Assembly (NCBI GenBank): GCA_963806045.1
Contig: CAWDWP010000017.1
Coordinates: 92,171 to 156,170, forward strand
Origin: DATCHW01 sp963806045
GTDB lineage: Bacteria; Bacteroidota; Ignavibacteria; Tepidaquicellales; Tepidaquicellaceae
Direction: 5' to 3'
Length of the DNA: 64,000 nucleotides
Below, one piece after another: positions 9,108 through 18,974 of this stretch (the stretch's first letter is position 1; each line of letters starts with the position of its first letter). The notes below the pieces were generated by a model. That model saw only the letters and a program-made list of their open reading frames with translations. It had not been told where the DNA came from and made no database searches. Both the position numbers and the translations under genes were made by a program.

Positions 9108-10262
9108 TTGAATCCTACAAGAGCTGAGATAGATTTAAATAAGTTAAAATTCAACTTTGACCAGATTAAAAAGCATATTCACAAGGAAAATCCCGGTAAA
9201 AAAATAAAAATATGCGGAGTTGTAAAAGCAAACGCTTACGGACACGGAATTCAGGAAATAAGCAGAAAACTAATCTCTATCGGGGCCGATTATCTTGGGG
9301 TTGCAAATTACGATGAAGCAATAAAACTAAGGACAATAATACCCGAGGCTTCAATACTTGTTTTCGGAACTCTAATACATTCAAAACTAAAACCGGCTGC
9401 ATATGTTTCAAAACTCTTGAAATTTGACCTGATAGCTACAGTTGCATCATTGGAAACGGCAGGATTTCTAGATTATTACAGCAAAAGACTTAAGAAAAAA
9501 TTCAAAGTACATATTAAAGTTGATACCGGAATGAAAAGAATCGGATTTGATGTTAAAAGAGCATTAAAAAATATTTCACAGGTATTCACATATAAAAATC
9601 TTGAAGTGGAAGGTATCTATACTCATTTTGCAACTTCTGAAAGCTTTGATAAATCATTTGCCAAACTGCAGTTACATAAATTTCAGGAACTACTTCATCA
9701 ATTGAAAAAAGCCGGAATGGAATTTCCAATAGTTCATTCAGCGAACAGCGGTGCAATTCTTGATTTGAAAGATTCTTATTTTGACATGGTAAGACCGGGA
9801 CTGGCTCTTTATGGTTACCATCCGTCTGATGAAATAAAAAATAAAATTCCGCTTAAACCAATAATGAATCTAAAATCTAAAGTAACATATATAAAAAGGG
9901 TTGACTCTCATACAAGCATATCATATGGCAGAAAATATTTTACCGATAAAAGAAGTTTCATTGGCTCCGTGCCTATCGGATATGGTGACGGATACTGGAG
10001 GATTTTATCAAACAAAGGAAAAGTTCTGATAAACGGGAAATTTTACCCGGTGGTTGGGGCAATAACTATGGACTGGTTGATGATAAATTTAGGAGAAAAA
10101 AGCAGTGTGAAGATAGGTGATGATGTTTTGCTTATGGGAACCGAGAATGGCAATAATCTCGGTGCGGATAAAATAGCTCAAATCACAAAAACTATTCCAT
10201 ATGAAATGTGTTGTGCTGTTGCAGACCGGGTTCAAAGGAAATATCTGAACAGTAAAAACTGA
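9108..10262 (+). CDS. alr: alanine racemase
   Basis: 384 residues, PLP-dependent, interconverting L- and D-alanine for peptidoglycan. The PLP lysine is in VVKANAYGHG (Lys40), followed by HIKVDTGMKRIGF, GIYTHFATSES, HSANSGA and VRPGLALYGYHP. The second catalytic base Tyr is in SISYGRKYF, and the C-terminal domain has SVPIGYGDGYWR and VGAITMDWLMINLG. An in-frame TAA at 9099-9101 fixes the start at TTG 9108 or ATT 9105. No clear Shine-Dalgarno sequence precedes it, as is common in Bacteroidota. Confidence 0.93.
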   Translation: MNPTRAEIDLNKLKFNFDQIKKHIHKENPGKKIKICGVVKANAYGHGIQEISRKLISIGADYLGVANYDEAIKLRTIIPEASILVFGTLIHSKLKPAAYVSKLLKFDLIATVASLETAGFLDYYSKRLKKKFKVHIKVDTGMKRIGFDVKRALKNISQVFTYKNLEVEGIYTHFATSESFDKSFAKLQLHKFQELLHQLKKAGMEFPIVHSANSGAILDLKDSYFDMVRPGLALYGYHPSDEIKNKIPLKPIMNLKSKVTYIKRVDSHTSISYGRKYFTDKRSFIGSVPIGYGDGYWRILSNKGKVLINGKFYPVVGAITMDWLMINLGEKSSVKIGDDVLLMGTENGNNLGADKIAQITKTIPYEMCCAVADRVQRKYLNSKN

Positions 10263-10295
10263 TTCTGAAATAAATTTTGAAATTAATAAAAATAA

Positions 10296-10330
10296 GAAAG
10301 GGGGCCGGAAAAGCCCCCTCTCTTACCGTT
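10296..10330. terminator. GC-rich bidirectional terminator between alr and the GH-like gene
   Basis: GGGGGC (10300-10305) pairs with GCCCCC (10313-10318), extended by purine/pyrimidine arms (AAGAAA/CTCTCTT) and followed by a T-rich run. It sits between convergent genes. A near copy follows the paralogous gene at 12208-12236, so the 3' flank was duplicated together with the gene. Confidence 0.75.
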
Positions 10331-10347
10331 CTTTTTTTCAAGTATTA

Positions 10348-11899
10348 CTATTTAACTAACAGCATACGTTTCATTTCAGAAAATCCATCGATCTGAATTT
10401 TGTAAAAATAAACACCGCTGGACATACCAGAGGCATCAAACATAACCGAATAATATCCGGCGGTTTTTGTATCGTTAAGCAGTGTTTTTATTTCTCTGCC
10501 TGTAATATCATAAATTTTTATTGTTACTTTACTATCTACCGGTAATCCGAAATTAATGTTCGTTGTTGGATTGAATGGATTTGGATAATTCTGTAGATAA
10601 TTCAAATTTTGAAGGAGTTCCAATCGTGACATTTCCCGATGGGCTATTTTCTGTCAAATTAATATTCTCAATGTTATTTTCAATCTTCAGGACGCGAAGC
10701 ATTTTTGGATTATTTTCGGAAGTAATTTTGTTGTATCCTTCCGATCCGGATATGCCATTATACTCGAGAACCATTGCACGATATGAATGCAAAGGATTAA
10801 GTCCTGTGACGGTCAGATTGTTCCCGGAACCATTATAAACACAATACCATCCTGTACCATCGGATGTACCCAATCCATAAGTAGAATTTGCATTATATGT
10901 GGTTCCGTCAAAAATTACAGGAGAGCCTGAATTTGAGTTTTTAACGAATACAACTCTATTACTACCGTTACCTTTATTCCAGCATAAAGATATTGAATTC
11001 GGAAAAAAAGGTGAACATTTTATCTGACTCGCTTGAACAGTTGGTGGAGATGAGTAATTAGAGATTGCATTATTAAAAACCGGCCATAATGAATCCGTTT
11101 GCGGTACACAATCCTGTCTAAAATACCACCAGAAATATCCCCCGACAAAGTTTTGTGTAGTGACTTTCAATTTATAATAACGGTCCATATAAAGCGCTTT
11201 TTTATCGGGTAAATTTGTTCCGCATTCACCTATTCCTAATTTTGAGTTTGGAAAAATTGTATGGAGACTATCAAAAATACGTTGCCAGTTTGGCTGATAA
11301 CCGTTACAGTCATCCTCATAATAGGACACCCATACATAATCAAGGCCGCTTTTCATCGTCTGATCGATATTATTGTTGACCCAACGGAACATTTCATTCT
11401 CATAATTGCTCCAGCAATTTTTATTATAATACAATGTGATTGCTGTTTTTTTATCTTTTGATTTAATAATCTGGTAAGCTGCATTTATTTTTGCAATTAC
11501 ATCGCAGGTCGAACCGCACCATTCACCGTTTATTTCATTTCCGATTTCCCAGATATCCACGTTATCACCAAGAGTATCGAGATAATTCTGTGTTCTTTCT
11601 GTATACTGCTGGAGATTATATTGATTCATATAATAACTGTCAAGTATTTCTCCCATAATAAAACTGACAGTATGTATTTGATTTACGGGGTTCTGATAAT
11701 AACGTGCGGCCACCCATTCATCAAATACTATTCTGGCAGTTGGCTTTTTACAAAGACCGGATAACGATGATATTATATTACTTAAACCGCCTACATTATC
11801 AAGTGTTAAGCCATAGACACGGGTTGAATCTGGTACTGAAGCGTATGATATCTGAGTTATTAAAATGAGAAATGTAAAAAAACCTAATATTTTCCTCAT
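10348..11899 (-). CDS. secreted clan GH-A-like glycosidase with T9SS tail (frameshifted paralog)
   Basis: A signal peptide is followed by a (beta/alpha)8-type domain with IWEIGNEINGEW (Asn-Glu acid/base pair) and KLGIGECGTN (probable nucleophile Glu), as in clan GH-A hydrolases. A short C-terminal module and a T9SS tail (NYPNPFNPTTN ... SGVYFYKIQIDG) follow. The tail is in another frame. Compared with the paralog at 12258-14036, one base is inserted at about 10594 (ctgtagataa here, ctgcgataat there). It also lacks the roughly 85-residue VELVSFTSTVERN module of the paralog, a real internal difference. Function beyond glycan cleavage is unknown. Confidence 0.72.
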
Positions 11900-12207
11900 A
11901 ACTTATTTTAGTACTTAAATATTAATAAAAATTATTAAATACCGACCTTATTGATTCTTGTACCTAAAAAATGTTTTAAATACATTTATCTAACTTAGAA
12001 TAATCCGTAAAAATTGCTACTATTCCAACATATTCTAAATCTTGGATAAAAATTTATTATTTTAATAATAACGCAATAGAAGTAAGAGAGATATTTTACT
12101 ACAGTCAGTTTTTAAATTCAATGGAAAATTTTATACCTAAAAAATCTTTGTTTTCTTATTGCAGAAATTCAGGTAATTAATTATTTGTTTTTAAAATTAA
12201 TAGAAAT

Positions 12208-12240
12208 AAGAAAGGGGCTGAAAAGCCCCTTTTCTTACGG
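12208..12240 (-). terminator. terminator downstream of the second GH-like gene
   Basis: AAGAAAGGGGCT (12208-12219) pairs with AGCCCCTTTTCTT (12224-12236). It resembles the hairpin at 10296-10330. The remaining 11900-12207 interval is AT-rich and shows no gene or motif I can support. Confidence 0.65.
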
Positions 12241-12257
12241 TTCTTTTTGAAGCACTA

Positions 12258-14036
12258 TTATTTAACTAACAGCATTCGTTTCAGATCGGAGAATCCATCA
12301 GTCTGTATTTTATAAAAATAAACACCACTGGATATACCGGAAGCATCAAACATAACCGTATAATATCCTGCGGCTCTTGTATCGTTAAGAAGTGTTCTTA
12401 TTTCTCTGCCTGAAATATCATAAATTTTTATTGTTACTTTACTATTCACAGGCATTCCGAAACTAATGTTCGTAGTCGGATTGAATGGATTTGGATAATT
12501 CTGCGATAATTCAAATTTTGAAGGAGTACCTACAATCACATCCGCTGAAAGATTATGATATTCAAAATTACCATTATAATCTATTTGTTTTAATCTGTAT
12601 TTATAATTTCCGGCCGGAATATTCTTGTCAACAAATTCATATTTTACCGGAACATTAATATTACCATTTCCATTTATGAATCCTGCATCTACCCAATTTT
12701 CACTATTTGCTTTGAGAGTTCTTTCAACATTAAATCCTTTATTATTAACTTCGTTATTAGTTGTCCATTTAAGTCTGACATTATTTCTCTCAACAGTAGA
12801 AGTAAATGACACAAGCTCCACAGGCATAAGCCCCTGTATAATGACAGGATTATTGGTTGAAGCGTTTCTGTTATAGCCTTCAAATCCCGAAAAACCATTG
12901 TATTCAAGAATCATAGCAATATAAGAATGAAGAGGTGTAAGACCTGTAATGGTCAAGCCTCCTGCTGAGGAACCGTTATAGACGCAATACCAGCCATTTC
13001 CATCGGATGTTCCCTGTCCAAAAATAGTATTAGGTATGTACGTTACACCGTCCTGAATATTTGGAACCCCGCTTCCAGCATCTTTTACAAAAACCGCTCT
13101 TTTTGAACCATTTCCATTTGTCCAGCTTAATATAAGTGATGTTAAAGAAAGTGGTGAACTTGTTATCTGGCTTGCCTGAGTTGCAGGAGGAGCATAGTTT
13201 GAGATTGAATTATTAAACGTAGTCCATAAGGGATCTGTATAAGGGACACAATCCTGCTTGTAATACCACCAAAAATATCCTCCGATATAATTATGAGTGG
13301 TAATATTCATTCTGTAATATCTGCTGATATATGCAGCCTTATTTGCAGTAGTTGTTCCGCATTCGCCAAATCCTATTTTTGAATTAGGGAACATCGTATG
13401 CAGGCTGTCAAATACCTGCTGCCAGTTTGGCTGTAAATTGTTGCAGTCATCCTCATAATATGAAATCAGCACATAATCGAGATTATTTTTCATTGTTGTG
13501 CTTATATTAGTCTGTGCCCATCTAAACATTTCATTCGCCGGATTCGACCAGCAGTTTTTATTATAATATAGCGTCAACTCCGTTTTTTTATTCGCTGCTT
13601 TGATAATCGAATATGCAGCATTCATCTTCGCAACTACATCACTGGTGTTTCCTAACCATTCACCGTTGATTTCATTTCCGATTTCCCAGATATCAACTTT
13701 GCTTCCTAGTAAATTAAGATATTCATTTGTCCGGTCGATATATTGCTGCAGAGTATACTGGGGCATATAATAACTATCCAATATCTCACCCATAATGAAA
13801 CTAAATTTACTGATTTCATTTACAGGGGTTTGATAATATGTTGCTGCAACAAATTCATCAAAAACAATTCTTGTTGTGGGTTTTTTGCATAGCCGTGCAA
13901 GTGAGGTATCTATTTTGTTCAAGCCATTAACAGCATCTAACGTAAGACCGTACATGCGGGTAGTATCTATTTGTGTAGAGAACGAAATTTGTGATTTCAG
14001 AAGTAAAACAATCAGGAGTAAAAAAATCTTCCTCAT
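12258..14036 (-). CDS. secreted clan GH-A-like glycosidase with T9SS sorting domain
   Basis: 592 residues. Signal peptide 1-20. TIM-barrel-like catalytic region about 25-290 with IWEIGNEINGEW (Asn121-Glu122) and KIGFGECGTT (Glu225), spaced as acid/base and nucleophile of clan GH-A. A fibronectin-like segment spans about 290-400. A module beginning VELVSFTSTVERNNVRLKW, common before T9SS tails, is next. The sorting domain (SQNYPNPFNPTTNISFG ... SSGVYFYKIQTDG ... KRMLLVK) ends the protein. It is the intact paralog of the preceding gene, in tandem. The family number and substrate cannot be given from the sequence alone. Confidence 0.78.
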   Translation of the reverse strand: MRKIFLLLIVLLLKSQISFSTQIDTTRMYGLTLDAVNGLNKIDTSLARLCKKPTTRIVFDEFVAATYYQTPVNEISKFSFIMGEILDSYYMPQYTLQQYIDRTNEYLNLLGSKVDIWEIGNEINGEWLGNTSDVVAKMNAAYSIIKAANKKTELTLYYNKNCWSNPANEMFRWAQTNISTTMKNNLDYVLISYYEDDCNNLQPNWQQVFDSLHTMFPNSKIGFGECGTTTANKAAYISRYYRMNITTHNYIGGYFWWYYKQDCVPYTDPLWTTFNNSISNYAPPATQASQITSSPLSLTSLILSWTNGNGSKRAVFVKDAGSGVPNIQDGVTYIPNTIFGQGTSDGNGWYCVYNGSSAGGLTITGLTPLHSYIAMILEYNGFSGFEGYNRNASTNNPVIIQGLMPVELVSFTSTVERNNVRLKWTTNNEVNNKGFNVERTLKANSENWVDAGFINGNGNINVPVKYEFVDKNIPAGNYKYRLKQIDYNGNFEYHNLSADVIVGTPSKFELSQNYPNPFNPTTNISFGMPVNSKVTIKIYDISGREIRTLLNDTRAAGYYTVMFDASGISSGVYFYKIQTDGFSDLKRMLLVK

Positions 14037-14182
14037 TTTAATTTCTCCTTTGGGAATATTTTTAAAAAATAATTATTATTTAAGTGTGCAATTGATATGC
14101 CAAAATATGAATGCTTTATTTGGATTTTTTTTGCAAAATTTGACGATAATTGACGACTTTCAAGTGAACAAATTAAATATTT

Positions 14183-14217
14183 ATCTCAATATGAGATTAG
14201 TAATATCATATTGAGAT
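14183..14217. repeat. 12-bp perfect inverted repeat in the gap before the flavin reductase gene
   Basis: ATCTCAATATGA (14183-14194) and TCATATTGAGAT (14206-14217) are perfect complements around an 11-nt loop, followed by TTTTAAAAAAA. It could be a terminator-like hairpin or an operator. The rest of 14037-14415 is AT-rich without a recognisable gene; AAGGATAAA precedes the next start and can act as a ribosome-binding site. Confidence 0.5.
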
Positions 14218-14415
14218 TTTAAAAAAATAATAATTGTGTAAATCCAGAGGTAAAGTAGAAATAAAAACAGGTCAAACCAATGTTTTATAAGAGAAAATTC
14301 AAAACTTGAATAAAAATTAAATTGTATTAAATAACATTGTGCCGGTTTATTTCTGATGTTTGGAACGCATTGATTATTAATATGTTATGTATTATAAGAA
14401 CATAAAAAGGATAAA

Positions 14416-15138
14416 ATGGAAAAACAAAATATTAAATTAATAAAAAAAGAATCTGTTGCTGAAGGAACAATGATGTTCACCTTCGGCAAGCCGTTAGATT
14501 TTGTATTCAAAGCCGGACAATCGATTGACTTAACTTTGATTGATCCGCCAGAAACAGATGCGGAAGGTAACACTCGTGCTTTCTCACTGGTGTCAGCACC
14601 GGATGAAGATTATCTAGCAGTTACTACAAGGATGAGAGATACAGCATTTAAAAGAGTTCTGAAAAACGCATCTTTAAATACCGAATTCGAATTTGCGGGA
14701 CCTTTTGGTTCATTTACTCTACATAATAACGCTTCGAAACCTGCTATATTTCTTGTCGGAGGAATAGGAATAACTCCTTTTTATAGCATACTGAAATTTG
14801 CGGCAATGAGCCATCTGCCTCATAAAATATATTTATTCTATTCCAATCGCAGACCTGAAGATACAGTATTTCTGAACGAACTTGAAGCGTTAAAGAAAAA
14901 TAATCCCAATTATACGCTAATAGCTACGATGACAGAAATGGAGAGATCAAACAAACACTGGACAGGCGAAAAGGGATTTATCACAAAAGAATTGATTAAA
15001 AAATATGTTTCGGATACAGTTTCCGCTATATATTACAGTGCGGGACCACCCGAAATGGTTTCCACGATGAGAAAAATTTTAACTGATCTTGGAATTGATG
15101 ACGACAATATCAGAACAGAGGAATTTTCAGGATATTAA
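14416..15138 (+). CDS. FAD/NAD(P)-binding ferredoxin reductase-type oxidoreductase
   Basis: 240 residues. An FAD-binding beta-barrel domain (about 1-100) contains RAFSLVSAP, corresponding to the R-x-Y/F-S flavin motif. The NAD(P)-binding domain has FLVGGIGITPFYSIL, YSNRRPEDTVFLNEL and YYSAGPPEMV, and ends in RTEEFSGY. This is a compact ferredoxin-NADP+ reductase/flavodoxin reductase-like protein with no attached iron-sulfur domain. It probably shuttles electrons between NAD(P)H and an unknown carrier in the cytoplasm. It stands alone, divergent from its left neighbour. Confidence 0.85.
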   Translation: MEKQNIKLIKKESVAEGTMMFTFGKPLDFVFKAGQSIDLTLIDPPETDAEGNTRAFSLVSAPDEDYLAVTTRMRDTAFKRVLKNASLNTEFEFAGPFGSFTLHNNASKPAIFLVGGIGITPFYSILKFAAMSHLPHKIYLFYSNRRPEDTVFLNELEALKKNNPNYTLIATMTEMERSNKHWTGEKGFITKELIKKYVSDTVSAIYYSAGPPEMVSTMRKILTDLGIDDDNIRTEEFSGY

Positions 15139-15235
15139 GAATGTAGGGAATAAGTCGTTACATAATTCCACTAATTATTTTGTATAAATATTATTTCATC
15201 CGACTTATATTAATTACTTATTGTTTTAAACATAA

Positions 15236-16321
15236 TTAAAATTCTAATCCCATATTTATGGTGGTTTCCGTTCTTGAATTTGAATTTTCACTGAATATTT
15301 TCAATTTACTATCCGCACTTAAAAAACGGGATTCCAGTCTTAAATAGTAATTTTCAATTGGCCTGTATTCTAACGCACCAGTCAAACCCCAGCTTTTCAA
15401 CCCTGATAATTTTCCGTCATCACCAATAAATGTTCCGGAAAGAAATCCTTCAGCATCGCTGAAATATTCCGCTCTCAAACTAAAGAAAAACTTTGGGGTA
15501 ATTTTATATCTTCCTGAAAGAAATGTTGAAATCAAAGAAGCAGAAGCAGTAGAGTCGGTAATTTTCGATTTTTCCTGTGTTGCATAATCGACCTCTAAAA
15601 TAAAATCCAGCTTTTCTGTAGGAGAGTAAAGTATATACAGGTCATTAAAGATTCTTAATTTCGGATTATTCAAAGCAGTTGGCATTTCATTACCAAGAAT
15701 AACATTATAATCAAATGAAATCTTAGGGGTTGGTTTATAAGCAAGTTCAATTCCTAATGATTTATTTTTATTATTATCTTCTAACACATTGAATCCGTTC
15801 ATAATATGCAGACAGCTGCTGAACTTTTCCGAAAAATCATAACTTATTTTCACACCAGACTCATAAAATGGCGCAAAATATGAACCCATGGTAAAGGATG
15901 AAAATAAGCTATTTATCGGAAACCCTTCGGTTCCGATGAATGTTAAGAAATAACCGGCATCTATCCATAAGTTCTCGTAAGGGGAAAAGCCAATATTTGC
16001 TTCCTGAATATTTTGCATGTTTGAAGGCCAGTTTATTGCCGGGATATCACCATAGTGAAGTGTCATCTTCCCCCGAACGGTTTCGGAATTATAGCTTAAT
16101 GAAACCTGCGCAATATTTAATTTAAACTGGTCTCTGAAAGGTTCGAATGATGCAAACTGTCTTTGTGTTTTATCTTTGTCTGTATCCCAGGCGTAATACA
16201 CATCTACGGTCCCTTTTATTTTTAAATTGTTTAATATATCATTTTCCTGAGCCCTTACCTGATTTGGAATTATAATGATTAAAGAAATTAATGTTATAAA
16301 AAGTATTTTAATATTTTTCAT
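15236..16321 (-). CDS. outer-membrane beta-barrel protein next to amtB
   Basis: 361 residues with signal peptide (LFITLISLIIIIPNQVRAQ) and alternating amphipathic strands, ending in an aromatic C terminus (TTINMGLEF) typical for barrel insertion. It begins with KGTVDVYYAWDTDKDKTQRQFAS, as in porin-like proteins often annotated as outer membrane beta-barrel (BBP2-like) proteins. It lies downstream of the ammonium transporter on the same strand with about 135 bp and a hairpin between them. A role in solute passage linked to ammonium uptake is inference from position. Confidence 0.75.
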   Translation of the reverse strand: MKNIKILFITLISLIIIIPNQVRAQENDILNNLKIKGTVDVYYAWDTDKDKTQRQFASFEPFRDQFKLNIAQVSLSYNSETVRGKMTLHYGDIPAINWPSNMQNIQEANIGFSPYENLWIDAGYFLTFIGTEGFPINSLFSSFTMGSYFAPFYESGVKISYDFSEKFSSCLHIMNGFNVLEDNNKNKSLGIELAYKPTPKISFDYNVILGNEMPTALNNPKLRIFNDLYILYSPTEKLDFILEVDYATQEKSKITDSTASASLISTFLSGRYKITPKFFFSLRAEYFSDAEGFLSGTFIGDDGKLSGLKSWGLTGALEYRPIENYYLRLESRFLSADSKLKIFSENSNSRTETTINMGLEF

Positions 16322-16370
16322 ATTGTATTCAAAATTAATTTAAAAGATTAGATTATTTCGAAATCGAATG

Positions 16371-16405
16371 AATTCTCCGTCCCTGTGAAACAGTGACGGA
16401 GAATT
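16371..16405 (-). terminator. strong hairpin between amtB and the barrel gene
   Basis: AATTCTCCGTC (16371-16381) and GACGGAGAATT (16395-16405) form a perfect 11-bp stem. There is no clean T-run on either side, so it may be an intercistronic processing or attenuation hairpin rather than a full terminator. Confidence 0.55.
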
Positions 16406-16455
16406 ACAAATTTTCCGAAAAACATAAATTACATTATCGATAGTTATGAATGATT

Positions 16456-17733
16456 TTACATTGCATCTGTATATGCACGTTCACCATGTAATATTTCATC
16501 CAATCCTATTTCTTCTTCCTGCTTGCTCAGCTTTACAGAGGTTATTTTATTAATAATCCAAAGCATACTCCATGTAAATCCAAAAGCATAGATTGAACTA
16601 ACAATTACAGCAACAACCTGCTTTAAAAAGAAAGTTGATTCACCAAAAAACAATCCATTGGAACCGTTTGCATTAACTGCGACTGTTCCAAACAGACCAA
16701 GAAATATTATACCTATCATTCCTCCTACACCGTGAACACCCCAAACATCAAGGGCATCATCCCATTGAAGTTTGTTTTTCAATGCAACAGCGAAATAGCA
16801 TACAATACCAGCAAGTATTCCGATTAAAACAGCAGATGTTGTCGTAACGTATCCTGCGGCAGGTGTAATTGTCGCAAGACCTGCAACAGCGCCGGTAAGC
16901 AGCCCTACAAATTTTGGTTTCTTTTCAAGCCACCAGGCAAGAGAGACCCAGACAACAGCCGCAAATGATGCAGCGATATCTGTATTTAGAAATGCATTTG
17001 CAGTGATACTATCGACTGCAAATTCGCTTCCTGCATTAAATCCATACCATCCGAACCATAACAAACCTGTTCCGAGTGCAATCAACGGAATACTATGCAG
17101 ACCGGGGTCAGCAACTTTTCTTCTTCCAACATACAATACAGAAGCTAAAGCCGCCATACCAGCAATATTGTGTACCACAATACCGCCTGCAAAATCCTTA
17201 ACACCCCAATGCCACAGAATTCCTCCACCCCATATCATATGGACGAACGGGAAATAGACAAGCATTAGCCAAAGGGTTAAGAAAAGTAAATATGCTTTAA
17301 ATTTTATACGGTTTACGAATGCGCCGGTGATAAGAGCAGGAGTAATAATTGCAAACATCATCTGGTAAGCAATGAATACTATCATTGGAATCCCTGCATT
17401 ACCAAAGATGGGGATATTGCCGGCGACTGTAGATACACCGGAACTTGTTGTTACGTCAATACCCTTTAAAAAAACCCAGTTAAAATTGCCGACTATACCA
17501 CCAAGTAAATCAGTACCATCGACACAATTACCACTAAAGCACATCGAAAAACCGAATAAATACCAAATAACTGTCGTCCATCCCATTGATACGAAACTTT
17601 GTATCATAATGGCGAGGACGTTTTTTCTTCCTACGAGACCTCCGTAGAAGAATGCTAAGCCGGGAGTCATAAGCATAACAAGACTCGTAGCTAATAGCAT
17701 AAAACCGGTATTCCCGGTATCCCAATTGGGCAT
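16456..17733 (-). CDS. amtB: ammonium transporter
   Basis: 425 residues with about 11 membrane segments: MLLATSLVMLMTPGLAFFYGGLVGRKN at the start, the pore histidines in GIVVHNIAGMAALASVL and WGVHGVGGMIGIIFLGL, and GLLWFGWYGFNAGSEF. This is the complete Amt/Rh ammonium channel that brings NH4+/NH3 across the inner membrane. A strong Shine-Dalgarno (AGGAGGT on the minus strand) precedes the ATG. No PII protein gene (glnK) sits next to it, unlike most amtB loci; a beta-barrel gene follows instead. Confidence 0.94.
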   Translation of the reverse strand: MPNWDTGNTGFMLLATSLVMLMTPGLAFFYGGLVGRKNVLAIMIQSFVSMGWTTVIWYLFGFSMCFSGNCVDGTDLLGGIVGNFNWVFLKGIDVTTSSGVSTVAGNIPIFGNAGIPMIVFIAYQMMFAIITPALITGAFVNRIKFKAYLLFLTLWLMLVYFPFVHMIWGGGILWHWGVKDFAGGIVVHNIAGMAALASVLYVGRRKVADPGLHSIPLIALGTGLLWFGWYGFNAGSEFAVDSITANAFLNTDIAASFAAVVWVSLAWWLEKKPKFVGLLTGAVAGLATITPAAGYVTTTSAVLIGILAGIVCYFAVALKNKLQWDDALDVWGVHGVGGMIGIIFLGLFGTVAVNANGSNGLFFGESTFFLKQVVAVIVSSIYAFGFTWSMLWIINKITSVKLSKQEEEIGLDEILHGERAYTDAM

Positions 17734-17880
17734 ATTAGACCTCCTTTAATTTTAAAGAACAAAAAAGTTTTATAAAAATATTAAAACCTCAAATTACTAA
17801 CAATGAAAAAATTATTTACTAAATTAACATTAACAGTGCGTAAATTAATTTCAGGGAAATAAGATATTTTCCCGATTAAA

Positions 17881-18726
17881 TTAGTTAGAATTGTTGATGG
17901 CAAGAACGGGTATATCTGACAGGCTGATTACGCCTTCAGTAATTTTATATGTGAAATATAATGCAAGCCCTTTTTTTCTTTTCACTCCTAATGCTATCAG
18001 GTCAGCATTAATGCTATTTGCATATCTAACTATAGATGATTCGGTGTTTTTGCCAGCTCTGATAACCACACTAAAATCGCCCTTGAAATTTTTTTTGAAT
18101 TTTTCAATTCTGTCTTTTACAACTTCGTATTCTTCGAAATTTGTTTTTGTGTTTATGTATAGTAAACGGATAGAGACATTATGCTCCTTTAAAAATGAAT
18201 CAAGAAAATTATAAATTTCAACAGATTCTTTTCGAAAATCAGAAGCATAAATAACTTTTTTCAATTTAGGGTTATTAACAGGTTTATTGATAACAACGAC
18301 GGGCGTATTTACAAGCCTTAACACTCTTTCTGTATTCGAACCAATCCTTATCTTTCCTGTTTTGTCCGCTGCAGAAGAACCCATTAGAATTAAATCAGGT
18401 TTTAAAGTTTCTGCGTAATCCAGGATTTCGTTGTAGATATTTTTCGCTAACTTAACTTCACATTCAATGAAAGATAATTCTTTAAAATACTTAACTTTCA
18501 TTTCCTTAAGACGATTCAATGAAGCAATTCTGATTCTTTCTAAAGCTTCTTTTAATTCCTTCTCATATGGCTTATAATCTTCCAGGTCAGATACATAGAA
18601 ATCAGGGAGTTGTGCTACATGCAATAAATGAATAGCTGCGCCGGTTAATCCTGACATATAATTTGCATAGTGTAACAATGCTTCGGAATTTTGAGATAAT
18701 TCTACCGGAACTAATATTTTCTTCAT
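17881..18726 (-). CDS. universal stress protein, tandem UspA domains
   Basis: 281 residues with two UspA folds: residues 1-147 starting MKKILVPVELSQNSEALLHYAN, and about 150-281. The first domain keeps the nucleotide-binding type signature (LILMGSSAADKTGKIRIGSNTERVL). The second ends LIALGVKRKKGLALYFTYKITEGVISLSDIPVLAI, with a weaker glycine motif. Such proteins are cytoplasmic and accumulate in starvation, low oxygen or redox stress. It stands at the edge of a run of stress-related genes. Confidence 0.88.
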   Translation of the reverse strand: MKKILVPVELSQNSEALLHYANYMSGLTGAAIHLLHVAQLPDFYVSDLEDYKPYEKELKEALERIRIASLNRLKEMKVKYFKELSFIECEVKLAKNIYNEILDYAETLKPDLILMGSSAADKTGKIRIGSNTERVLRLVNTPVVVINKPVNNPKLKKVIYASDFRKESVEIYNFLDSFLKEHNVSIRLLYINTKTNFEEYEVVKDRIEKFKKNFKGDFSVVIRAGKNTESSIVRYANSINADLIALGVKRKKGLALYFTYKITEGVISLSDIPVLAINNSN

Positions 18727-18974
18727 ATAACTTGGTTAAGTGTTTCAAAATTAATACATTATCCATAGAATGAACAGGGAAAAAAGAAAAAACCTGTTTG
18801 ATTTTTTTAAAAAAAATCTCAAAATTTCATTTTCAGATAAATATTTGTCTATATTCCATATATTGGATTATAATAAGTTATAAAAAAAGGAATTATAATC
18901 ATAATATATATATTATAATTTATAAATGATGTAATTTCAGTACTTGTTTAATAAAATTTTAATTTATCAATGAT

